From Vombatus ursinus (taxonomy: Eukaryota; Chordata; Mammalia; Diprotodontia; Vombatidae), in assembly GCF_900497805.2 (NCBI RefSeq), contig NW_020940358.1, positions 29,483,665-29,547,664 on the forward strand: a DNA stretch of 64,000 nt, given 5' to 3'. Both the position numbers and the translations under genes were made by a program. Each line of letters begins with the position of its first letter. Positions within the stretch are counted from its first letter, which is position 1. The notes under the pieces are model-generated. The model did not search any database and was not told the origin of the DNA. It saw nothing but the letters and a program-made list of their open reading frames with translations. Of the stretch, positions 48,397-60,300 are shown in pieces.

Positions 48397-51300
48397 CTGT
48401 GGGAGTAAGAAGGTATTAAGGACAGGCATTCTCAGTCTGCCAGAAAAGTGATTAATCTCCCTACTAGGAACAGTAATAGTCAAACAGTCCAAAGGACACA
48501 AGTTGAGAGAAGCGATTCACTGTCACAGAGTATCAGAGGCCTTTCTGAGCTGGGGAGACCTCGGAGATCACTTAGTCTGACCTCCTTGTTTCACAAATGA
48601 GGAAACAGAGGCCCAGAGAGGAGGAAGTGCCCTGGTGCCTTCTTTCTTACCAATTGCTACCCCACCCCATACATACACACATACACCACAACCCATTCTA
48701 CTTTTCCCCTTCCTCTCCCCTTTTCCTGCCACTGCCTTCACTATTCCCTACTGAGGAAACAATTAAAAAAGCAAAAATAGAGGGAGGGGGAATTTCTTTT
48801 TTTTTAAGTCCCAAGTTCCTTTTGTCTGCTACCCTGACAATATCTAGTCACAAGTTCACAGTCCACAAACCAAGCCACCAGGCTTCCTCGGGGATTCTGA
48901 CCTAAGGCAAAGATAATGCCTCTTCTCTGCTCTCTCACAAGGCTTCTTAAACTGTGGGTCTCCGAAAAGGTCTCGCGTGCAAAAAGTTTAAGAAGCCCTG
49001 CTCTAGGGGTTGGGGTCTAACACCATTTCCTGGGCCCTGCAATGAAGGCAGCAAGGAGGGGGAAAGGGTCAACATTCCAGGATCCTGTTCCCTAACCAGA
49101 GCCCACGAAGGAGACATACCTTAAATTTCCTGTGAGAGGTGAAGGGTCTGTTCCGTTTCCGCCTGCTGTGAGGACGGGCAATGCCACGAAGTGTGGGGGG
49201 CACTAGGGAATGAAGAAAACAGATCTTCGGCAATCTACACCCACGACTCCGCTACAACTGCAGCCCTCATGCCCTCCAGGACTTTGGAGCTCAGCCATCC
49301 TCAGATATGACCCTAGTAGATCTCTCCACAACACAGAATTCATCCCTACTGATGTTCTCCTCCTGGACCTGTCTGTGCATTTCACTCTGAACACCCACTT
49401 CTGCTAGAAGCCCTATCACCTCTTAATTTCCATGCAACTATCCTTAAATTGGTCCTCATTTCACCTCTCTGCCGAGTCTGATGGCTCCTCTTCATTAACC
49501 TTCCTGTGCCCCTCCTCCCCCAATCTTCCCAAAAGTCTGTCCTCAAGTATTTAGCTATCCTTCAATAAAATCATCTATTCCCATGGCTTCAACTGTTGCC
49601 TCTCTTTAGATGATTCTTTAGCTAGTCTCTTATTTCCAAACATCAGTAATATCTACAGCTAACTTTTATATAGTGCTTTCAGACCGATATTCACAACAAT
49701 ACCATGAGGCAGGCACTACTGTTATGCCCACTTCAGAGAAGAGAAAATTGAGGCTTAGAAAGGCTAAAGGATTTGCTCAAGGTTATAGAGCTAATAAGTG
49801 TCTGAGGTGGGATTCCAACCCACATCTGACAAGTCCAATGCTCTAGTCACTACACCACATGTTTCAATGACCAGAAGGACATGTTCACTACAACGCTCCA
49901 ATTCCAGGACGTGAACCCATCACATTCTCCCTTAGGGCAATTTCCATTTTTTTCCTTCCCATCCCATCTCTGATAATGCTTTTCAATGACTTTACTATCC
50001 ATGCTGGTAACTTCCGTAACTCCAATTTCCCCTTGAATTAGACCCCTGTAAGGCTGCACCCTAAACCTCAACATCACATGGTGCTGTGTGAACTCTCAAA
50101 ATCTGAAACTCACTAAGTTCCCACATTCCCAGTGCCACATGGAGCTTTTGTCAGTTCTCTCTCTATACACCCAATGAACCAGGTGTTCAATCTCACTAGA
50201 AATAAGTATTTATTAAGCTCCTATTGTGTGCCAGGTACTGGGAATACGGAAAGTGAGATCCCTGCCCTCTCAAGGAAGTTACTTTCTTACAAACTCAACC
50301 AACGGGCTGTTAAGACTAAATGAACTCTGAAACTCACTGTTCCCCAGCCCTCCTGAGAGGGCAGACAACATGGTAGAGCTCCTGCCAGATCTTGAATTTG
50401 AGGAAGGGGCCCAGTGCAGCCACCTCATCACCTCTCACCCAGCAGCAGGATCTTATTACACTCCTGGGCCAGGTATCCTACACCCACCCCTTGTCAGCTT
50501 CTTTTTTTACATGCTGTCTTTATGTTCCCCAATATGTTGTGAGCTCCTTTGAAGGCAGGGACTGTCTTTTGCCTTCCTTTGTATCCCCAGCTCTTAACAT
50601 AGTACCTGGCACATAGCAGGTACTTAATAAATATTTATTCAATGATCGGGTATCAAAGGGAAGGGAAACCATTACTTCCTGAAACAACTCATTCCTTATG
50701 GAAGTTTCTCTTATGTCAACCTGCAGATCTTTTTGAATCTACTTCACTTTTTATTTTATGTTCTAGAATTCTGCCAAGGATCTAAGTCAAATTTGCTGAC
50801 CTATATAGTTTACAGATTCCATTCTCTTGCCTATTTTGCAAATCAGGACACTATCTGCCTTTCTCCCATCTTACAGCACATTTCTTCTCCATAGTCATTC
50901 AAAGATCACTGACAATGGTTCAGCAATAACATTTGACAGTTCTTTCAGTATCCTGGGATATTGTTCATCTAGGCCTGTTGACCAGAACTCATCAAGGGCA
51001 CTGAGGTATACTCTCTCTCTCTCTTTTTTTAAAGGCAATTGGGGTTAAGTGACTTGCCCAGGGTCACAAAGCTAGTAAGTATCAAATGTTTGGTCTGAGG
51101 CCGAATTTGAACTCAGGTTTTCCTGACTTCAGGGCCGGTGCTCTATTCACTGTGCCACCTAGCTTCCCCTTAACTGAGGTATACTCTCACAATCTCCCTA
51201 TTTATCTTGAGTATCAAGTCTCTATTAGTAATTTTTGTTCTGTCCTTCTCAGTCCAAAAATCATTTTCCTTGGCAAAAAACATAGAAAGAAAGAGGCGAG

Positions 51301-54300
51301 CAGGTCTACCACCAGTTAGCACTGCCATATCCTTCCCCTGGCAGGTCCTATTGCATCTTTGATTCTCCTCTTTTCCTCAATGTGGGGGGTGGGGAAGGGG
51401 TTGGGGGATGAGAGTGGGAGGACCAGAAGAGTCCTAGATGCTAGTCTGAGATCTACCAATGGTAAGTCAGTTTCTCTCAGTTTTCTCAATTGTCAGAAAG
51501 GGCAAATGGGCTCCCTTCTTTTCTCTCTTTACACTCTCTCATTGAGTGAACTCATAAGCTCTCATAGATTTAATTATCATCTGTACACAGACAACTCCCA
51601 AATCTAAAGATGTAGCACTTCCTGGTCTCTTCCTGAGCTCCTCCCTCACCTGTCTGGATATTTAAAATTGGGTGTCCAGTAGGCATCTCAAATGCAACAT
51701 GTCCCAAAACTGAGTTCACTGTTTTTATTTTGATTTGTTTCACTAATTTTCTCAGAAGTAGGTGATTAATAAATGGTTGCGGAATGACTCCCAAATCTCT
51801 ATCTTTAGGTCTGATATCATAAAGTCAAGTCTCAGATTTCCCACTGCTTGCTGGACGTAGACTTATAGGTTTGAGAGCTGGAATGGCCCTCAGAGGCCAT
51901 CTAGTACAACATGCTCATGCTACAGATAAGGAAACTGTGGCTCATGGAGATAAAGTGACTTGTTCAAGACCACATGGCTACTAAGTTTAGAGCTAGGCTT
52001 TAGAACCCACATCTTCGGATTCAAAAACAAGAACTTTTTTTTCTTTAAACAATTTTTTTAAAATCTGTATTAACACCATGTGTTTTTATACCACCTTCAT
52101 TTCCAAATAAACTCTTCTTCCCTCCCCTACCCAGCAAGTCATCCCTCACTGCCTCCAGGATCAAATACAAAATGTTTTGCTTGACCTTCAAAGCCCTTCA
52201 TAACCTGGTCTTTCCTACCTTTCCAGTCTTCTTACACCTTACTCCCTACTTTTCCATCCAGTGACAGTGGCCTCCTGTTTGTTCCACAAACAAGACAATC
52301 CATCTCTTGGCTCTGGGCATTCTCTCTGGCTCACAATCTATTTATCTTGTTGAGTCCCCCATGTCCAGCATGCTCTTCCTCCTCCACTTGGACTACTGAC
52401 CCCCCTGGTTTCCTTTAAGTCCCAACTACAATCCTACCTTCTACAGGAAGCTTTTCCCAACCCCTCTTAATTCCGGTGCCTTCCCTCTGTTATTTTTCAT
52501 TTTATTATTTTTTTGAAGGCAATCAGGATTAAGTGACTTGCCTAGGATCTTACAGCTAGTAAGTTTCTGAGATTGGATTTGAACTCAGGTTCTCCTGACT
52601 CCAGAGCCGGTGTCTATCCACTAAGCTACCTAGCTGCCTGGAGCTCCTACAAGTTTTGAAGCAGTATCTCATACTACTCTCCTATGGGAACCTTCCATTC
52701 AAGCAAAACTAGCCTATTCACTATCCTGTGAACACTAGTCTTACTTAGTACACCTTTGCTATTGCCATTTTTCCTGACTAGAATACTCTCTTCCACTTAT
52801 GCAAAATCTACTGTCCTGCCAAGTCCCAACTCAAGTCCTATCTTCTTTGTTTTTCAATGCATACAATTGTTTTGATACATTTGAACACAATTGCTTCCGA
52901 CTCTACTCCAGTACTTTCACTTAAAAAAAAAAAAAAAACAAAACACTTCTGCCAAACCATATTAATGCACCACCTAGATCTGACAGCACATGGAGGACTC
53001 CAGATCACAGACTCAGAGATATAAAAGACCTAACTGATCATCCAGTTCAACCTTTTCAACTTTCCAGAAGAGGAAACTCAAGACCAGAGAGGTGAACTAG
53101 AACCAGAATTAGTTAGTAACAGAGGTGGGATTCAAACTCAGGTGCTGAATCCCTATCCACAACTCTTTCTACTACTTCACTTCCTACCTTCTCCAGGAAC
53201 CCTCCCTCTAATTACTCCAGCTACACTGAGCTCTCCCTTCCTGAAGATCCTATTATGGTTCCAGTCAATACTAGTTAGTATCAAAGTTTCACAAGTGTTA
53301 GCTCTCTTTCCCTAGCTAAACTATATGAATCTTGAGAGCACAGACTGTGTCTTGTGCTTTTTTTAATATCTTCCAACAGGAAAGAGAGGGCATTTGACAA
53401 ATACTTGTTGGCTAGCTAACTGATCCAAAGCCCTGTTCCCAGCTGTCTGTCAGGGACCCCACCCTCCCAAGAGGTCTCCACCCTCTTCTTCATTAGCACA
53501 TGCTCTGTACTGGCCATATCAACAACCTAAGGCCAAGTGAGTCTTACCCAAGTAGTCAGGAACATGGCCAAGATGCGGCTTCACCACTGCAGGGTGCAGG
53601 GGCCGGTCATGTCGCAAGAGCTGTAAGTCTCTAGGGTTGTCCTCAAAGTAGGTCTGGAAGAAAGAGAAGAGGGATTACTGTGGAAGCCTATTTTTTTAAA
53701 TTGCCTCTTTTATTGTGAACAGCATTTCAAAATGTAAAGAATAAAAAAGTAGGTTATATAAGAAACTGAACTTCTGTACAGCTTAAGTATATAAATATTA
53801 AGTTTACCAAGGCAGCAACAAAACTGCTCCATTTGGGTGTCCTTTTCTGCACTGTTGTCTTCCATTTTTTAAAAATGTTTTATTCATATTCTTTGTGGGG
53901 GGAGAAGGTTATCACAATCCACCTATGAACCAACCAGCTCCCCTCCCTGCTTTAGAATAAATACATACAGCTCAACCAAACCAAAGTTTAATCCTGTCTT
54001 ATGTTCCATGGGCTGCCACATTGCTCCTAATGCCCTTGACTCATAAGGTCCCATTAAGCCCCACACAGCACCCAGAGTCCCCTCTGCAGCACACATGTCC
54101 ACTCCTCACTACAAGAACACTGCCAGATCTCACCTCCTTTCTCATGCTCTCCACCCTTGAATGTGAGCCATCCTTCCTTACCTTAAGCTTGTCTGAGTGC
54201 AGAAGCTCCTCTTTAATCTCCTTCAGCCTGGCTTCCCGAATGGCTTGTTTTGTCACAGAGCGCATGGCATCCTGGGGAAAGGAGGACCATACTGGTGAGA

Positions 54301-57300
54301 GCAATGGCTAAGACAAGTGGTGCAATACTAAACCCATTACTATCCCTTGAACCTAAACCTGGCACCCCCAGCCCTCAGACAGGCACAGAATGCATGCCCC
54401 CAACTCACCCGGCAGCGGTATCGGAAGCCCTCAATCTCCTCCATCCGAAACTGGTAGGGAAGAAACATGGACTCTGCACTTTCTGTGGACAGAAGAACAT
54501 GTGCGGTCCTAAAATGGCTGAAAGGCTTTAGCATCTAATGGGAGTACAGCAGCCAATCAAGAAACCAGCCCAAAGAAAGAAGGAAGAGAGAGTGAAAAGG
54601 CTTTTCTCCATAGGTTAGCTCTACCCCGTCCAATCTCTTATCCCGGTCGAGGAGGACAATGTCCCACCTTTTCTTTTTTTTGGTGCCACCGACTTTCCCC
54701 CAAATTCAACTGTAAACTTCCCATTAGACTTTCTCTGATCACATCACCCCAAACTTTTTAATTATGGTTATTCTTGCATCTCTACACTAAAACAGCCTGG
54801 GATGATTCCACTTCTTTCAAGCTGAGGACAAGGGAACCAAAAGCTGCCCTACAAGAAACGCCAGTTTTACCTCCCCCGAGGGCCTCCTCAATTTCTTTTA
54901 GCTGGGGACGTTCTGTGTGCAGGACAAAGGTCAGGGCTGTTCCTGGGTTGTTGGCACGTGCAGTCCTATGAAGAAAAGATGAATGTAGTCCACAATCCCC
55001 TTCACCTCAGGGCTTCCGCACACAGCCTGTCACCATACCTACCTGCCAGCTCGATGAATGTAGGCCTCAGGGGAAGGGGGGAGATCAAAATTGAGCACAG
55101 CTGTTACATTGTGGAAGTCAATGCCACGTGCCACACCTGATTCCGTATCAGAGGCCCTGTGGAGAAAATCGTTAAAATCAAACTGCTCCTTTTCCTTTAG
55201 AAGAGACACCATGTTAGTCCACTGTTTGAGAGTTATCAACACCTTAGATATGAAACACCAGGAAGAGATAATGCATTCTTGGAGCTCAACACTTCCTGAA
55301 ATCAACTGTTTTCTCAAAATCTGCCCAGCCCTTTCCAAGGCTTCCCAGAAAAAAAATTCAGCATACTCTTCCTGCTGAAAGGCACAATGCTATAGTATAT
55401 GAGGAACTAGCTTCAGATTCAGGACCACTTGAGTTCAAGCCTCACCTCTCTGACACATATTGGTTGTGACTCTGGTCAAGTCACTTAACTGACTGGAGGT
55501 AATACAAGGAACAGTTTGGTTTGGGTTGGCTGGTTAAGGTTTTTGATGTGCTATTACAGGCAAGACCAGTGGAGGAACAGGCTATTTGAGGCTTTGTCCT
55601 TATGCCCACTAAAGAAGAAATTGGCACAGCAGGCACAGACTATGATCTATCAGCTGACAGAATTCTGTGCCCAGGATGTGACACCAGCAAATCTATAAGC
55701 TACATTCTTTAGTAACAGGTTGCCTCAAATCTAATTCAAATTTTTCCTTTTTCTTTTCCATTTTTTTCTCAAGCTGACAATCCAATTTATATCACTTCCC
55801 CCCTACCCTAGAGCTAAGGACCAAAAGAACATTCACATATCCACAGCAAAGGTAACAGTTGGAAATGCTATGAAAAGTCACAAGAAAAACATAGTCCTCA
55901 CCCCCATTTCATACATTCTAGAGTTTAGTTAGCATCCTGCCAAAAGACAGAAAAGACAGGTCTGTGGAAGTAGAGAACTAAGAAGTTTAGGGAGCTCCAC
56001 GTCACCTCTCTCCTTTGGATCCTTGGCCCCGACGCTTGCCCTTAACAGGGGCCCCCAGCACTTCCTCATCAGTTGCAATGACACAGTCATAGAAGCCTTG
56101 GTTGAATTGTGAGATGATGTGGCACCTACAGCCAAAGACAGGATGTCAGGTCGGTTCTGTGGTACCTGGCAGTTGGCTCTTCATCAACCCCAAACTTTAA
56201 AGCTTTAGCCTCTCCCTGTTATTTTGGTTCCTTAACAGTCCCAGCTGTATAACTCCACTCCCTTATTCTTTCTATCACCTTGCACCAAACCACAAGGACT
56301 CTAAACCTGGAACGCAGAGGCAGCTCTCCATTGAGCACACAGGCAGGAATGCTGAACTGCTCCAGGAAAAGGCGAAGGCGGTAACCTCGTTCTAAGGTGT
56401 TAACGAAGAGTAGGGACTTGCCCCGCAACAAAGATAGCTTTAGCAGGGCATAGAGTAACAGGAATTTGTCCTCCTCTGTCTCACAGACCACTTGAAACTG
56501 CTGCAGCTGATCTGGCCCTGGAAGCTGGGATTCCTGCAACTTCAGGGTTACCTAGAGAGAAGGTAAAGTGAGGGTCAAACAAGTCACATAAGAAAGAGAA
56601 GAGACAAGTACTAACACAGAAATTTCCCAATCAACATGTAAAAACCATGTTCAATGTACAAACAGAATACTGAAATTCCTCCTCCCCAGGCCAATTTTTG
56701 ACTGGGAAGATGATGCTGATAGACATTTGCAGAGTATTTTGAAGTTTGCAAAGCATTTTTACGTGCATCAATCATCAATAAACATTTATTAAGTACCTGC
56801 TACTCACCAGTCACTGTGCTAAAAACTGGGAATACAGATAGTTCTTGCTTTACGTAAATTTGCATTACACAATTGTGACTCCCCAGAAGTGTGCAGCAGT
56901 GGCAGCATGAGTGCAGCCCTGTACCAGGGGTCCTCTGCTCCAGACACTTTAGCCACTCCTGCCACACAGGCTACAAGGTACAGAACCACAGAGGTGAGCT
57001 CCTGCAGGAGAGGGAGAGGTCTGCAGAACAGTCCACCTCCCTTAAGCAAGAACTGGCTGTACAAAGAGGCAAAACAATCTCTAACCTCAAGGAGCTTATA
57101 ATCTAATGGGGAAGACAACAGGCAAACAAATATAGAAAAAACAAGCTGCATATAGGATAAACAGGAAATAATTAACAGAAGGAAGGTACTGGAATTAAGA
57201 GGGGTTGGGGAAGGTTTTCTATAGAAGGTGGGATTTTAGTTGGGACTTAAAGGAAGCCAGGGAGATCAGTAAACAGAGTTGAGGAGGGAGAGCATCTAGA

Positions 57301-60300
57301 CAGGGGAGACAGGCAGAAAAAATGCCCAGAACCAAGAGATGTCTTGTTTGTGGAACAGCTAGGAGGCCACTGTCACTGTACTGAAGGGTGTATGTCAAGA
57401 AGTAAGGTGTAAGAAGACTTGAAAGGTAGGAGACGGCTAGGTTACGAAGAGCTTTGAATAAATGCCAAACGGAGCATTTTGTGTTTCCTCAGGGAGATAA
57501 TAGGAAGCCAATGGAGTTTAATGGGGTGGGGGGAGGTTGACATGATCAGATCTGCACTTCAGGAAAATCACTTTGGTGGCTGAATGAAGGCTGTACTGGG
57601 GTAGAGAGAGACTTGCAGAAGACAGAGCTACCTGCAAGGCTATTGCAGTAATCTATGTGTGAAGTGATGAGGAGCAATACTAGAGTGGTAACAAAGAGAG
57701 GAGGGGGCACATTCAAGAGATGCTGCAAAGATGAAATAATGGGTCTTGACAACAAATTGGATTGGCAGGGGTAGGGAAAGACAGTGAAGAGTATAGGATG
57801 ACTCCTAGATTGCAGGCCTGAGGGATTGAGGATGGTATTTCTCTCTACAGTAATGAAGAAGATAGAAGGGAGGGAAGGATTTAAGGGAAAAGATAAATTC
57901 CATTTTAGACATACTAAACTTAAAATGTCTTCTTGGAAAACCGGTTTGAGGCATCTGAAAGGCAGCTAGAGATCTGAGGTCAGCAGAAAGATATTGAGCA
58001 GGATAGGTAGATTTGAGAATCATCAGCACAGAAATGGTAATTAAATCCATGGAGCTGATGAGATCACCAAGTGAAGTTGTATTTAAGCCTTGAAACCACT
58101 TTGGGAGGTAGAAACCATTCATGGTATTATGACCATTGCAAAGATGAAGAAATTGAACCTCAAAGAGGTTAACTGACTTGCCTAAAGGCATACAGTTAGA
58201 AGAGAGAGCAACATGGTATATAACTATATTTACAATGTAGTTAGGGTACAGCTGAACTAGTACTGACTGCTGGTTATTGTGAGAGAGGAGGCCCCAGGTT
58301 GAAAAAAGATGGGAACCACTGCCACAGGCTTTACATGAGAACCCTTTCCCTTTGAAGGAAATATTAAGGTTGGCAGTGAGGGACTTTGGGAGAATTCTCT
58401 TGTCTTTGCCAATTCCAAATCCTCCCTCTATTGTGTCTCACCGGATTATGCAATACAAGCTCCTTGAGGGCCTGAACATCTTCATTAAAAGTAGCTGACA
58501 TGAGGAAGGCCTGGTATATCCGAGGCAGGTGGCTGCAGAAGATCACAGAACAGTCAGGTTCCATCCTGGGCATTCAACAAACAGCTAGAGTTCCCACAGT
58601 CACCCCTATAATCCACCCTGTAGCCTCCAGGGCACTCAGTAATGAAATTTCATCCCTACTCTCTACCCAAAGCCCTTCCTCCCAAGATGCAACAATCCCT
58701 TACTCCTACCAAAGAAGGGTCTTAAGCTCTTCTTCAAAGCCAAAGGAAAAAAGCAAGTCAGCCTCATCCATTACAAGCAGCTCCAAAGAGTCACGCAAAT
58801 TCAAGTTTCCCTGAAGCAGATGACTTAGCACTCGTGATGGTGTGCCCACTACCACATCTGGCTTCTCCATTAGCAAGGGCCTACAGGAAGGTAAAAAACT
58901 TGTATCAGGGTAGAAATATGCAAAATGTACAAACCCAAAGGAAATTAAAGAGATACAACTGGAAAGCAAGCACTCCATCACTATCCTTAATCCTTTACCT
59001 CTAGATGACTTTCTCCTAATTTCATTCCTTTCACCCACCTTTGAAAAGCAAAGTCCTCTGAAGCCGACACATCAACCACACGAACATCCCGGGCACAATA
59101 TGCTGTCAGCTGACGGATCATGGTCTGTGCCTGGCGTGCCAGCTCCTTGGTGGGTACAAGAACAAGGCCTCGAACAGCCTGTTCTACCACTGGTCCTGTC
59201 TGTAACAGCACAAGTTAAGGACCTTAGTCAGCCAACCCAAGTCATACTGTCCACTTCATCTCTTCCTTGTATTATTAGCTTCAGTCAACAGTGGCCACCC
59301 CCCCCTACAAAAATGGAAACTTACATGTGCTCTCCAAAAGCAACCTGATTTCTCCTTCATAACCGCTATAAGTCATACAGAACCTGACTCCCTTCAGTCA
59401 CTGTCACATGACTGGGTTACCCTTCCCTTGGCTTGATTCTATTCAATATTTAAAAGACATTTATAAAGACATCTAAAAAGTATTAGGATCTTTCCTTCAC
59501 AAACCAACATAGATCATACATAACCTGACACTATCCCTTCACTGTCACATGATTACCCTAGCTGTAGCTTAATTCTATTCCATATTTAAAAGTGAAGAAT
59601 GACCTTACAGCTTTCAAAGAGTCCCTACGGATCCTTGACATAGGACTCCATAAATGAGGTTTACTAAGGGTCTGCTGGAGGCAGCTTAAAATGGCACAGC
59701 TGATAGTTAAACTTCCAACCTGAGCACTGGTGCCGCTGAAATCCACAAGCTACAAATAAGGCCTTAAATTGCTTTTATCAATTTTCTAACTTGAGAATAT
59801 ATTAAAAATTCAGGTTAAACTTAAAAGCAGGTGCGGGATTTTCAGACATTTACCACCACCCACTTGCTTGCAACTATGGTACCAAGTGAGACCCCAACTC
59901 CTCCTTTCTCTGTGAGCCTTTAGGATCACAGATTTGGGGCAGAAAGGGCTCTAAGAAGTTATGTAGTCCACCCCACCTCGTTTCACAAATGAAGAAACGG
60001 AGGCACAGTAGTGGTTTAGTAACTTGCCCAGGGTCACACCTGCAGTAAGAAATGGGACTTAGGTGGCATGGGGAGGACAAGGAATGTCCTTGTTAAGGAA
60101 TGTTCCTTAACAACAGGAAGTTGTTAAAACACCTCACTGGAGAACTTCTTTCCTCACCCTAAGGGCCCAGGTTGTCATACCGCCTTCCTATGAAGCAGAT
60201 GCTGCAGCAGGGGGATGGCATAAGCAGCGGTCTTCCCCGAGCCGGTGCGGGCCCGAGCCAACAGATCCTTCCCCTCCAGCGCCAGGGGAATGGCCTTCTC

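Larger units (their letters stand above)
49203..53547 (-). other. DDX56 intron 12 (largest intron)
   Basis: About 4.3 kb with repeats: a MIR-like SINE at 49640-49860, L2 pieces at 50460-50640, 51350-51730, 52120-52500 and 53200-53420, MIR-like copies at 51865-52025 and 53005-53190, and WSINE1 at 51016-51172 and 52507-52640. No extra exon found. Confidence 0.8.
56552..58441 (-). other. DDX56 intron 5
   Basis: About 1.9 kb filled by a MIR/L2-type repeat with a MITE at 56835-57060, and a long L2 ORF2 fragment (57080-58090). No coding exon. Confidence 0.8.

Noticed and set aside
55516-55698. Small DEAD-box gene on the plus strand
   Set aside because: Only a piece of exon 3 with an indel; no helicase motifs beyond Ia and no start or donor; explained as an inverted duplicate.
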